A stretch of DNA of 64,000 nt, taken from positions 8,916,001-8,980,000 of the forward strand of contig NC_056760.1 in assembly GCF_018687715.1 (NCBI RefSeq). The letters run 5' to 3'. The notes beneath the pieces were generated by a model. That model searched no databases. It had not been told where the DNA came from and worked only from the letters and a program-made list of their open reading frames with translations. Below are positions 1-11,810 of the stretch, piece by piece. This DNA comes from Carya illinoinensis (taxonomy: Eukaryota; Streptophyta; Magnoliopsida; Fagales; Juglandaceae). The translations under genes were made by a program, and so were the position numbers. How positions within the stretch are numbered: the stretch's first letter is position 1; every line of letters begins with the position of its first letter.

Positions 1-1250
1 CCATACCCTAGAATGATCTCGTAGAATTAAAGACGATGTAAAACCTTGTACTCTGCTCCTTCACAAGCTTAGCACATTTTCTGGTTAAAGCACATTTTCT
101 AGTTAAAGCATACCTTCTCTGCTATGGGAAAGTCTTTATGAAAGGAGCAGTTAAGGAGTGGCTTCTAGATCACCCTTTCTGTCTGCATACTTGCTCAATC
201 CTATCTTAAAATAAAATGAACCGTTTTATTTAACGTCTAGGTGAAAGGTTGGTGCCCCGGCCCGTTGGTCCCCAAACTGCTTGTATTAAGAGTTTTCCTA
301 AAAAATTCTCATCCCTCTAGCTGCTTCATTTCGCGCGTCACTGGAAGCACTATTTCATTTCACGCTTTTGAGTTCGCTTTGGTCTTCTGCCTTGCTCCTG
401 GGCTACGCGTCCAATTTTCCAGTTCTCTTTCTTCCTACGACAGGCAACTTCATTTCCATCTATTTATTTCTCATGATTTCATCTTCATCTTTTCTTACAA
501 GTAAACTCACGCTTGCAATTTCACTTCCCATTTATCACTTGAGGCATCACTTTCTATTTCATCTTCATCTTCATCATATTACTTCATACCCACATCCTTA
601 CAGGTGACCCATGATTTCATCTTCTTACCAGAAGCTGAAGTATTTCGCCCAAATCCCTACGCCGTCATCGTCTACCACCGTTGTGGCCTATCACCTCCAG
701 GTAAGCCAAGCCAATTTTTTTTTTTTCTTTTCTCTTAGTTTTTGTTTTTTTTTTTTTTCAAGAAAATGGAATGTGGGTGACGTTTTTTTTTTTTCTTTTT
801 TTCTTCTCTAGAATGTGGAAATCTAGTTTTTCTGGAATGTGGGAATTTGGTTTGATCCAAGTTGAAGACTCGAATATGTGATCCAACTAATCTTTTAATT
901 AACTAAATGGTCCATGTATTAGATATAGTGGACTCATGGTCCACTGCTCATGCCTTTCTTTTACCTCACTTTATGCTCTTATATTCCTTTGGTTGGAGAT
1001 AAAAAGTTAGGGACCCAGAAAAATAAATGGGAGGTGTTAACTTCATGTTTCATATGCCCTTGGGTCGGGTCGCCCAGCTAGTCTGGGCCTTCACTCGATC
1101 TGCATACGGCACACCAATGGCGGCATTGAGCCCGGGTCCACAATGTTCTGGCCTAGTGGAGCTGGGCCAGGACTAGGCTGTGTAAGCCCCCGGCGGGTCT
1201 GGTGCGACTGTACAAAGTCCGTGCTCATGGCCACTAGGGGGAGTATCGCA
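1..1250. other. Intergenic sequence, no gene recognised
   Basis: I see no domain-bearing frame here. Open stretches at 241-811 are T- and CT-rich and have no recognisable protein character. Bases 1050-1250 are GC-richer (GGGTCGGGTCGCCCAGC and similar) and look like old repeat sequence beside the composite repeat that follows. No tRNA, rRNA or clear promoter was found. Confidence 0.5.
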
Positions 1251-1609
1251 GACCGGACCGAAAGGTCCGATTGGTCTCGATCCAAATTTTGGTGGACCGA
1301 CTAGTTTTAGTCCAGTCCTGGTCCAAGAGTTTTTTACCCCCGACCGGAATAAATGAATAATATATATAATATTTTATTATTTATATAATATTTATAACTT
1401 TATGTAATTAATTATAATTTTTATCTAACCTAATAGGCTAATATTTATAATATTAATATTTATAATTTTATACTAATACTAATATTTATACTAAGACTAA
1501 ATTACTAATAGTCTAAATTAATATTAATATACTATTATATAGTTATACAGTATACTAATCATAAATTCATAATAACTAAATCATTATATGTCCATAACTA
1601 TATCTAATA

Positions 1610-1970
1610 GTACTAGTATTAGTATTAATTAACTTAATATCTAATATGCTAGTATTACTATATTAGTAATAAGGTTATAAGAGTATTAGACTATAAGTAT
1701 TAGTTGACTTAATATCTAATGTGCTAGTATTAGTAATAAGATTATAAGAGACTAAGAGTATTAGTATTAGTTAACTTAATATCTAATATGCTAGTATTAC
1801 TATATTAGTAATAAGATTATAAGAGTACTAGACTATTAGTATTAGTTAACTTAATATCTAATATGCTAGCATTAGTAATAAGATTATAAGAGACTAAGAG
1901 TATTAGTATTAGTTAACTTAATATCTAATATACTAGTATTAGTAATAAGATTATAAAACTATAAAAAACT
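1610..1970. repeat. AT-rich tandem array with alternating 75/67-bp units
   Basis: The phrase ACTTAATATCTAAT recurs at about 1631, 1706, 1773, 1848 and 1915, giving spacings of 75, 67, 75 and 67 bp. This is a higher-order unit of about 142 bp made of two related sub-units. The longer sub-unit carries an extra TACTATATTAG piece. No coding potential. Confidence 0.8.
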
Positions 1971-2264
1971 ATAAGAGTATTACTCTTATTTAATAAATTA
2001 ATATAGTATTAGATAGAGTATTAGTAAATGTGTTGGGTTTGAAGATAATGAATAGATATAGTAAATTAGTAATACTAGTTATTAGTTATTATCTATTAGT
2101 ACTAGTATTATTACATATTATTAGTTATGATATATATATATATAATAGACTAATAGTAAATAAGTTAATAACTATCACTAATTTACTATATACTAATAGA
2201 CTAATAGTATTAGCATAAGTGCATTACTAATATATATGATATATATATAATAGTATACTATTAG

Positions 2265-2298
<34 letters not shown>

Positions 2299-2935
2299 TT
2301 AATATCACAATATAATTACATAAGTATTAAACATATTCCCTTGGATATTAAAAAAAAGAATTGTCAATTGATATACTCTTAACTCTCTAAGTTAGTAATA
2401 AAGTAACAATTAACATCATAAATATAATTTTAATTAGTGATTCTTTTAATGAGTTAATTAAATAATACACATTCAATAGTTTACGTAATTTTAATTTTAC
2501 TAACTTATTAATTTTTTTATTGTTTAGAAGTGAAAATCACATATGATCTTAGTGAGGGATTGAAAACGGTGCCGCTATAGTAAAATTGGACCTAAACGAT
2601 GCCGTTTAAGTCCAGTTTTAGACAGAATTTGAAAATAGATTGCATGAAATGGCGTCAACCCATATATTTTTTTTTTCCAAATTAGCGTACTAAAATGTCG
2701 TCGTTTCAGTACACGAATTTGGGTCTTCCCCCCCCCCCAATTCCCTCCCATCCCCATTCACTTCCGTTTCTCTCTCAACTCTCATCTCAAAACCCTAGCC
2801 CCGTGTGCATCCCCTCCAACTCGTAGCCCCTCTGTTGCATCCCAACAGAACAACCAGCCCCTACGTCACGACTCACCTCTGAAAGCTCTTGCCCTCTCCA
2901 ACCTCATGCATCGTTTCCTCCCTACAATATGAGGT

Positions 2936-2936
<1 letters not shown>

Positions 2937-3018
<82 letters not shown>
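2937..3018. repeat. (CT)41 microsatellite
   Basis: An uninterrupted run of CT dinucleotides of about 82 bp, just downstream of a segment that looks like a plant 5' leader. CT tracts are common in plant 5' leaders. Here there is no supported gene behind it. Confidence 0.95.
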
Positions 3019-3022
<4 letters not shown>

Positions 3023-4635
3023 TATATCTTACCTATTAGTTATTGTTTGTGTTAATTTGCTTGATAGTTGTGGATATTATGCTTGTTTGTGTGCTGGATA
3101 GTTGTGGATATTAGGCTTGTTTGTGTGCTGGATAGTGGTGGATATTAAGCTTGCTTGTGTGCTACGGACCACAGTGCTACCATTCATAACAGTTTGGTTG
3201 GTTCTACGGTTCTACTATTTGAATGAAAAAAAAATATTATACTTATCTTATTTTTTCCCAGATTCAAGTTTATGAAGAATACAAAGATTTGACTGGTTCG
3301 AAGACGTTTTGCGATTGCACAAATTCTGATTTCCAGCATTACAAAATATATATATATATATATATATTAATGGGTTTCATGTATTTTCTTTCGACCTGAC
3401 GATCATTTCAAGCTTCATCCCCATTTTGCCTCCCTTTCCATTTTGCATCGATCAATATATATGGTTTATCATTGGGCAAGTAACATTGGAGATTGTTTTT
3501 GGGAAGAAATTCATATAGAATGATTTCCCAGGATAATCATACTCATGTTTACAACTAATATGGTATCCATAACCCATGGATCTGAATATTTCCTATTTTA
3601 TTAGCTGGATTGCTGACCTAATAATTAAATCTCGGAGATCATAATTAACTGCAAGAGCTTAAAGTTTATGAAGAATACAAAGATTTTAAACTTCCATAAC
3701 AGATGAAATCAAAGTTAGGATTTGTAAATATTTATCTCACTTGTTTTAAAAATGTTAATTGGGTTTGTTGAATACTAACATTTTTCAGTAGTTTTTGTTT
3801 TTTGCTTCTTTTATGAATAAGTTTTGAAAGAAATTGATTCTTTCTGTTTACATATTACAAAGTATTGTGAAAAGTGAAAAGTATGCAAGCCAAATGATGT
3901 AGCAGCTGCCAAACCCAGGAGGATAATTGTTATTTTTTGAATAGATGTAATCATGTAAATGCTTTATTCAGCCATTGTTATAGTTTTCTTTTTCTTTTTT
4001 TTCTTTTTTATTTATAAGTAATTTATGCTACAACTTACTATTATAGTGTTATTTCAATTTCATATTTGAGAGCTATGTTTTTATTTAGAGCTTTTGATGT
4101 AAATTACTAATATGACTCCTAGTCTACTACTCTTTTAGACTTCTAGTTCTAGTCTTCTACTATTATTTTTTTGAAGACCTTTTAATTTTCAGTTTTTGAA
4201 ACTTGTATAATTTTCAATTTTCATTATCTATGCTTGTGAATGTTTTTTTTCTTTCTTTTTTTTAAAAGCCAGATTTGATGTATGTTACCTTGTTTAAATT
4301 GTTTAGATGGATATAGAAAATTTTGATTTTTTTTGTAATAAAATCTTTTATTCAGGTTTATTGCACCATTGGGCCAAAAATTATAATCAGAACATTAAGC
4401 CTATTGGGCCGAAAATAAGACTATTGGGCCAAAAATTATGGAATAAAAATATTGGGCCATTGGCCCATTTGGACCAACTGGACTGATCGAACCAGAATGT
4501 CCCGAATGGGACCAGACCAGCCTAGTCCTTAATGAGTTTGGTCCAATCCAGGGTGGGAAAACCTTGGACCGAATAGGTTTAGTCCAGTCCACAAAACCTA
4601 TTGGGACCGGCCTGGACTGAACCAAACTCTCCTCT

Positions 4636-5480
4636 AATGGTCATGGTGGTGAATAGTGTATGAATGCAGGAAAAATAGAGAGAAGTAGACAAGCAAATTT
4701 ACGTGGTTCAGCACTAGGCCTACATCCATGAGGGCTTGGGGAGGGGAGAATCCATTATATAAGCTTTATTTACAGTCTCTCGGGATGTCTCATCCTAACT
4801 GTATAGCTTATTTGCATATCACTCTACTAGTTTGGACACTATAACTGGATGCCGGGTCTGGAGGTTGAAGAAGCCATCCCGGAGAGCCTCTTAGAAGTCT
4901 GGCCCAGAAGCCCCCGAAAAGTTCCTTCTTCGATCCCAGAAGAAGTCCCGAATCCAAAGTCCAGCCACTCAAAAGTTCAGAAAAGATCCTCTTCTAGTCG
5001 TTTGTCCCTCTCCTTTTATCTCTTCATTTTTCCTTCTTTATGTCACGTCACCTTACCTCTCATGTCTTTTCTCCTATTCCCTACCCGTAAGCCTGACATT
5101 GCTTTCTCCCTTCTCCTTCATTTCCTTCTCCCGTACTCCCTCATTTCTCCATATTTCGTCCTCTAGTGAAGTCTCATTGGTGGGTTTGGGCTTTGAGGGC
5201 CCTCATGGGCTTAGGAAAAAAATACCCATAACAGATGCCTGCGATTCTTAAGGGCAACTTTGCTAAAAAACTGACATTGAGAATCTTTAAGAATAAAATA
5301 CGCCTCCGATTTGATTCGTCCCCCTCCATGGAGAAATAAATTTTGATAATCAATCATCATTCGATCGTTCCTTGCACTAAGCAGTGAAGGTTTCTGAGCA
5401 TGGATAGGAGGGATAGGGGTCGACCATGCAAAGTAAGGTAAGCAAGAGACAATTGAGTGGTGCATTAAGGCTGAACTTGC
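4636..5480. other. Intergenic or repeat-derived spacer
   Basis: No gene recognised. Bases 4690-4760 contain the phrase TTTACGTGGTTCAGCA followed by CCTACATCCATGAGGG, a word combination often met in plant LTRs or other dispersed repeats. I could not find a second copy in the window. A weak open frame at 4849-5166 has no family resemblance that I can see. Confidence 0.4.
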
Positions 5481-6558
5481 TCCGAATCTTCAGATGCGAC
5501 TGAGTGGCCCGTAAGCTGAGGTCTCCCAAATACTCTAACGGAGGTCAAGCGATAGGTAAGCCTGGCTCGCCTACATATTTTGGCAAAAGTAGGGCGGCGC
5601 GTAAATCGAGCTTCTCCCAAATGTGTTGACGGAGGATGAGCGGCGTGTAAGCCTAGCTCTCACAAATGCCCTAGTGGGAAACGAGCGACACCTAAGCCTA
5701 GCTATCTCAAATACTCTGAGGGGGTCGCGTGGAAAGATCATGCTCGCCCCTTTGACCCTTGCGCTTGGTGAGAGGGGGCCAAGCGGCGTATAAGCCGGGC
5801 TCGCCCAAATACTCTGACAGGGGCCGCGCTAAAAGATCATGTGCACCCCGTTGACCCTCACACTTGGCAAGAGGGGCCTGAGAGGCGTATAAGTCAGGCT
5901 CACCCAAATACTCTAACGGGGGCAGTTCGGAAAGATCATGTGCACCCCTTTGACTCTCAGGCTTGGTGAGAGGGGTTGAGCGGCGTATAAGCCGGGCTTG
6001 CCCAAATACTCTGAGAGGGGCTACGCAAAAAGATAATGAGCACCCCGTTGACCCTCGCACTTGGCGAGAGGGGGTTGAGTGGCATATAAGCCAGGCTCGC
6101 CCAAATACTCTGACGGGGGTCGCGCAGAAACATCATGCGCACCTTGTTGACCCTCGCGCTTGGCGAGAGGGGCCGAGCGGCGTATAAATCGGGCTTGCCC
6201 AAATACTCTAATGGGGGCCGTGTGGAAAGATCATGCACTCCCCTTTGACCCTTGTGCTTGGTGAGAGGGGGACGAGTGGCATATAAGTCGAGCTCACCCA
6301 AATGCTCTGATGAGGGCCGAGCGACGCGTAAGCCGGGCTCACCCAGATACTCTGACGGGGCCGTGCGGAAAGATCATGTGCACCCCATTAACCCTTGCTC
6401 AGCTCTGACGGGGACCGAGCGGCGTATAAGCCGGGCTTGCCCAAATGTTCTGACGGGGGTTGCACGGAAAGATTATGCGTGCCCCATTCACCCTCGTACT
6501 AGGTGAGAGGGGGCCAAGCGGCGTATAAGCAAGGCGTTCCCAAATACTCTGACGGGGG
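5480..6558. repeat. GC-rich tandem array, period about 97 bp (left part)
   Basis: About eleven diverged units. Each contains CCCAAATACTCTGACGGGGG, GAAAGATCATG, a TTGACCCT..GC.CTTGG.GAGAGGGG stretch and a GCGGCGTATAAGCCGGGCT stretch. Good copies start near 5707, 5807, 5905, 6001, 6101, 6199, 6440 and 6538, so the period is 96-100 bp. Some units are shorter or fused. Long open frames on both strands exist only because the monomer lacks stops, and they change frame between units, so I do not call them genes. The array is cut at 6558 by an Athila element and resumes at 18224. Confidence 0.85.
6554..6558. other. Target-site duplication GGGGG, left copy
   Basis: GGGGG precedes the 5' LTR and recurs at 18224-18228 after the 3' LTR. 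The pre-insertion sequence is the 97-bp array phrase CTCTGACGGGGG, which resumes as GGGGGCCAGGCAGAAAGATC. Five bases is the usual duplication for plant gypsy elements. Confidence 0.9.
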
Positions 6559-7066
6559 TGATTGAGCTGAAATATTGCATGTTTTAGCTATTTAAAACCA
6601 ATGTATTTTAAATTCTTCGTGACACTATTATTGGTTTTAGATGAAAAAATAATTTTTAAGCATAAATACGAGTTGTGATTTTTAATTGATTGATATCATG
6701 TTTATGCTTAATTTTATAACTATAATTTAATAGGACAATATTTCCTCACATATATAGTCTGTTTTTGATAATTTATTTTTAAGTGTTATTTCTTTCTTCT
6801 TATTTTCAGTTTAAATAAAATTCAAATGAGATCCGGTTGGAACTTTTGATCAAAAATGCATACTAATTGAGAGGAAGGAAGGACGTACTTGGCAGCTGAA
6901 AAAGAAGACACAAAATGAAGAATCAGTGGTTATTTTCTGCCTTTGATTATTCAAGATGCATGTGATCTTCATGGTTGAACGAAACTCACGAAGGCTTCAG
7001 AATTTTTGGAGGTGTAACATTAAAGTCTAAAAATGGAGCTGAAACGTGAAGGCATGTGGGCTGGGA

Positions 7067-7108
<42 letters not shown>

Positions 7109-9001
7109 AAAAAAGAAAGAAGGTTGGTGCAGCTAAAGTGGACGGAGAGAAGAGATAGGAGAGTGGGTGAGTAGAGAAGTGCTGTGTTTAATTTTTCAAC
7201 AAGGGAGACGTGTAGGAGTGATGAGAGAAAATAGGTGCTTGATTGAATTGAAGAGAGAAATCGGTGCATGAGTTGAATATTAGTTGGTTGGTGTGTAAAG
7301 AAAGAGAGGTGCCGTGATTGAAGGGAAGTGAAGAGGAAAATCGGTGGTGATTGAAAGAAAAAGGAATTGTGATTGGAGGAGCGAGTTTGGATGACTAGAA
7401 GCAGCTATATATATATATATGTTGCTAGATGTAAAGGAAAGGGGAGCAATCGGTGGGTGTAGAGTGAAAGGGTTACGTGGGGGATAGAGAGGAGTTGAGG
7501 TCGGTTGAAGAGAGGGAGAGAGAGACGTGTAGGGAGTGAGAATTGATTAAAAGGAGTAGGCTGGGATTGATCTACGTGGAAGTCTATAGAAAGGGAGGAG
7601 AGGGCACTGCCGTGTTTGACTTGGTTTGAGTGAAGTTTGAGTGAGGTGTCTTAATAGGTGAGTCGGTCAGCTGGGATTAAGGGAAATTTTTGGCAGGAAG
7701 TCGGTGCAGAAGATACATAGAGCAGGTTACGTATAGAAAATGAAGTCGGTGGGTGCATGATTGTGTAGATCGGTTGGACCTAAGTGAGGTGTAGACGAGT
7801 AGGGAGAGTGGAGATCATAAATGGTTGCAACTGTGTGAGGTCGGTTGGAATTTTCTGGAGTTGAAAAATAAACAATCAGAGGGTTGTGAAAAGAAAGGGG
7901 AAAGTTAGTTTCTTAGTGGGAGAGCAAGTCGGTTTCTTAGTTTTTATTGGTTGGAATAAATTCATGTGTTGGAATTGAATAGAGTTGGGACGTGTGAGTG
8001 GAAGAAAGGGAGGTGTTTGTGTTGGGATAAAGAGGAAGACGTGGAGGGAGTTTGATAGGAGATGAGAAGTGGTAATTAACTTTTTGTTGTTTTGTTTTGA
8101 GTCGGCGTGAGACGGACTCAGCTCTCTATTCCTATTTTCATTATGTTGGTTTCCATTTCCTTGCTTTTCATTCGGAGTGGATGTTTTTCACTTGTGGCGT
8201 AAAGCTCTTGTATTGATTCATTTTCGTTTAGAAGAGACGGATGGAATTCAATCTCTGATTTATTCCTCTATATCAATTGGATTTCAGATTTTGTTATTTC
8301 TAAGTTATTACTTAGTATTTCTTGTGTTTTATTTTAGTTATTTAATGGAGAATACTTATGTGATTTCTATAGTATTTGTAATGAATATGTTTGGCTAAAT
8401 TTTCATACTAAGGTTAGAGGTGAAGTTTAATAATTTAAATATTGTTTTCGGATCCACGTAAAATCTATTCTGCGAGCTTGATCGATTGAAAGATTTTATT
8501 ATTGAATATTTTGATTATCTATATATTTATCTTGATTCATTGTGATTTTCGAGTACAGTGAATGCTTGAGGAATCCCTGTGGTATTCAAATAGATTTGTA
8601 AATATTTTAATCATCAATTGTTCATGCTCAATCATAAGCGACTATTTTTCTTGATCTTAAATGTTAAATCTTCCAATTAAACAGAATCATTATTCTAGTT
8701 TAATTGAAGTAAATCGATCGGAAACAATACCATAAATTATTAAATGGATCCTCGAAATCTTAGTCTTTTTCCATATCAATTCATTTTATCATTTTAGTTT
8801 GATTCAGTTATTTTATCAATCTTCATTTGATTGCACGTTTCTTTTAGTAATTTCGTTTCATTGTCTGAATTTATTTTCTTTATCACAAAAGTCAATCCCT
8901 GTGGATTCGATCCTGTAAGATACTACAACACCTGTATACTTGCAGGTAAAACTGCACTAAATTTTTGATTCATTAATTTGAGTCAAAGTTTAGACGCAAC
9001 A
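6559..9001 (+). repeat. 5' LTR of the Athila element
   Basis: It is nearly identical along its length to 15801-18223. It contains a poly(A) run near 7070-7106, longer than the matching run at 16303-16331, and a short AT microsatellite near 7410. The open stretches inside (for example 8177-8398) occur in both LTRs and have no recognisable protein character. It should carry the element promoter, but I could not fix a TATA box with confidence. Confidence 0.93.
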
Positions 9002-9007
9002 AGTTTT

Positions 9008-9025
9008 TGGCGCCGTTGTCGGGGA
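9008..9025 (+). other. Primer-binding site, tRNA-Asp type
   Basis: TGGCGCCGTTGTCGGGGA begins six bases after the LTR end. It matches the form expected for the complement of a plant tRNA-Asp 3' end apart from one T. Asp primers are typical of Athila. Confidence 0.85.
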
Positions 9026-9288
9026 TTGCAACGTGTGATAATTTTTTTTAGAAAAGAAAAAAAAAATTGTAATCTTTTGCTAATTGTTTTTCATATTCTT
9101 TTTGCAAGTACGATTTTTTACAGAAAACAGAGCATGTAACATTGCTTCCATATTCATACCATTTGGTAATCTCATTCTTTTCTTTTATTTTCTTGCTTGT
9201 TTTGCATTTTGTTTTTATTTTTTTTTTTTTTTGTGTGCTCGATCCTCTATGATGAATGATCTCGTGGCAATGTGATTAAACGGGTAGA

Positions 9289-11808
9289 TTGAGAAGAGAG
9301 GAAATTGTTTTAAAAGAATTGGTTGATACTTTGTCTGGTGATTCTAAAAATTCTCATTCTAATACCATGGCTGACAATCATAGTATTCATGATGAACAAG
9401 AAAATGAGGCACAAAATAATCCACCAATGAGAACTTTGCGTGAGTATTTACAACCTACAATGACAAGTACTCCATCTTGCATGATTTTTCCTACGAATAT
9501 GGGAAATTTTGATCTAAAACCGGGAGTAATCCAATTACTTCCCAAGTTTCATGGCTTAGATTCAGAAAGTCCTTATTTGCATCTAAAAGAATTTGAAGAA
9601 GTTTGTGCAACTTTACAAAACCAAACTATCAATGATGATGTTGTTAGATTAAAGTTGTTTCCATTCTCTTTGAAAGAAAAAGCTAAAAATTGGTTGAACT
9701 CCCTGAGACCAAGATCTATTGGCACATGGCAAGAAATGCAAAGAGAATTTCTAAAAAAAAAATTTCCTACTCATAGGACCAATACTCTTCGCAGAAATAT
9801 TATGAATTTTTCTCAAAAGGAAAATGAAACTTTTTTTCAGTTTTGGGAACGTTTTAAGGAATTGTTGCTAACTTGCCCACATCATGGCTATGAGACTTGG
9901 CGCACCATTAGTTTCTTCTATGAAAGTTTAACATCTCAAATGCGTCAGTTTGTAGAAATGATGTGTAACGGTGATTTTCTAAATAAAGATCCTGATGATG
10001 CTTGGGACTATTTTGACCAGTTAGCTGAAAATGCTCAATCTTGGGATAACACAGATCTTTCTGATCGGTCAAATAAGCCCAAACTCGGTGCCATTTCTCA
10101 AGAAGGTATGTATGTTCTTAAAGGAAATGATGATGTGAATGCTAGGATAGCAAGTCTGACAAGAAAAGTCGAAGCCATGGAGGTTAGGAAGGTAAATCCG
10201 GTTAAGGCCAGTGAAAAAGAAGAAGAAAATTGTGGCATTTGTGAGATTAGTGGACACCTAACTTAGGATTGTCCAACAATCCCTACTTTTAAAGAGGTGT
10301 TGCACGAACAAGTAAATGTCATGAATTCCTATAGGAGGCCATTTTCTTCTCCTTATTCAGAAACATATAATCCTGGATGGAGAAATCACCCCAATTTTAG
10401 TTGAAGGAATGAGTCCAATCAAAATCAAAATCCTCAAGGGCTATCTTCTTCTAGTCCTTATGTGCCTCCACATAAGAAAACCCTTGAGGAAACATTACAG
10501 GCTTTTATGCAGGGACAAGCAAATATCAACACTCAGACAATGCAGGCCATTACTGAGATGAGAAGTTCTATTAGCGACTTGACCTCTGCATTGCATGCTC
10601 AAGAAAAGGGTAAGTTTCCTACTCAACCTCAGCCGAATCCCAAAGGTAAATTTGAGGTAAGAAATTCAAATCTCTCTGATTCAAAATTTGAACATGCCAA
10701 GTCCATCACCATTTTACGCAGTGGAAAAATAATTGATAAGAGTATTTCAACAACGAAAGTTGATGAGACCAAAAACTCTTTAAATTCCAAGAGTGATGGT
10801 GAACTTGAGAAGGTTGAATTGGATGTGCCTGTGAAAGCCCCAATACCTGCTCCATTTCCCCAAAGATTGCAACATTCTCACAAGTTGGTTCAAAATGCTG
10901 ATATTCTTGAAATTTTCAAACAGGTAAAAATCAACATTCCTTTGTTAGATGCAATCAAACAAATTCCATCGTATGCTAAGTTTTTGAAAGATTTATGCAC
11001 AGTGAAGCGTACGATGAAGGTGCAGAAGAAGGCTTTTCTCACTGAGCAGGTAAGCGCCATCCTCCAGAACAATTCTCTTCCTAAGTACAAAGACCCGGGT
11101 TGTCCAACAATTTCCTGCGTGATTGGAAATTTTAAAATTGAAAAAACTTTACTTGACCTCGGAGCTAGTGTTAACCTCCTACCCTACTCAGTATATGAGC
11201 AGTTGGGTCTTGGTGAACTTAAACCCACCAAGGTAACACTCCAACTTGCTGAACGTTCAGTTAAAATACCGAGAGGGATAGTTGAGGATGTGCTAGTTCA
11301 AGTAGGAAAATTTTATTTCCCAGTGGATTTCATTGTTTTGGACACAGAACCTGTCTTTGATATTTGCACTCAAATTCCTATAATTTTGGGTAGGCAGTTC
11401 CTTGCGACCTCAAATGCTTTAATAAATTGTAGGAGTGGTGTGATGATAATATCTTTTGGCAACATGACTTTGGAGTTGAATATTTTCAATGTTTGTAAAC
11501 AACCTGGTGATGATGATGATGTGCATGAAGTAAATCTGATCCAAACTCTTGTTCAAAATAAATTTGATTTGTCAAGTTTTTTGGACCCACTTGAGGCTTG
11601 TTTGGTTCATGGTGAAAATTTTGATGATGATTCTGTACTTGCATCTATGAATTTTTTGCTAGAATCTACTCCTATAATGGACACTGATAAATGGAGAACA
11701 CGTTTTGAGGAATTACCGCCTCATGATGTTGTGTCTCTCCCTTCAAGTGTGCAAACACCAAAACTCGACTTGAAACCTCTACCTGCTGATCTCAAATATG
11801 CTTTTTAG
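9289..11808 (+). pseudogene. Athila gag-protease, broken by stops
   Basis: One frame carries the gag core (about 9520-10050; a conserved block begins KLFPFSLKEKAKNWL). A CCHC zinc knuckle follows at about 10240-10280. The aspartic protease region carries the motif DLGASVNLLP near 11155. The frame has no clear upstream ATG; the first in-frame ATG is at 9367. It is interrupted by TAG at 10264-10266, inside the zinc knuckle, and by TGA at 10402-10404. Both fit single C-to-T or G-to-A transitions. A one-base loss in the T run at 11802-11806 ends the frame at TAG 11806-11808, and pol continues in another frame. Gag would package element RNA and protease would cleave the polyprotein, but this copy cannot make the full product. 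Confidence 0.9.
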
Positions 11809-11810
11809 GC

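Larger units (their letters stand above)
1255..4635. repeat. Composite repeat with GGTCC-rich ends, possibly a non-autonomous DNA transposon
   Basis: Both ends are dense in GGACC/GGTCC and CCGG words (1255-1340 and 4490-4630). They share a stretch of the type GACCGA..TAG.TTTAGTCCAGTCC in direct orientation. The interior is extremely AT-rich (1350-2520). It is followed by a segment resembling a plant 5' leader (CT-rich with AAAACCCTAG, 2740-2900), a (CT)41 tract, and a short open stretch beginning after a CAG at about 3253 that resembles an exon but that I cannot identify. GGTCC/CCGG-rich ends also occur in the hAT-like copies at 51554-51896 and 62760-63338. I did not find clean terminal inverted repeats or a target duplication, so the limits and class are inference. 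Confidence 0.35.

Noticed and set aside
5707..6506. Long open frames on both strands in the 97-bp array, suggestive of a repeat protein
   Set aside because: The period is not a multiple of three, units change frame, and frames exist on both strands. They reflect a stop-poor monomer.
5480..6558. Regular spaced repeats that could be mistaken for a CRISPR array
   Set aside because: Whole units of about 97 bp are repeated with gradual divergence, with no short identical repeats and unique spacers, and this is plant nuclear DNA.
8177..8398. 73-residue hydrophobic frame in the 5' LTR, repeated at 17399-17620
   Set aside because: It is present only because the LTR is duplicated. It has no family resemblance and lies in LTR sequence.
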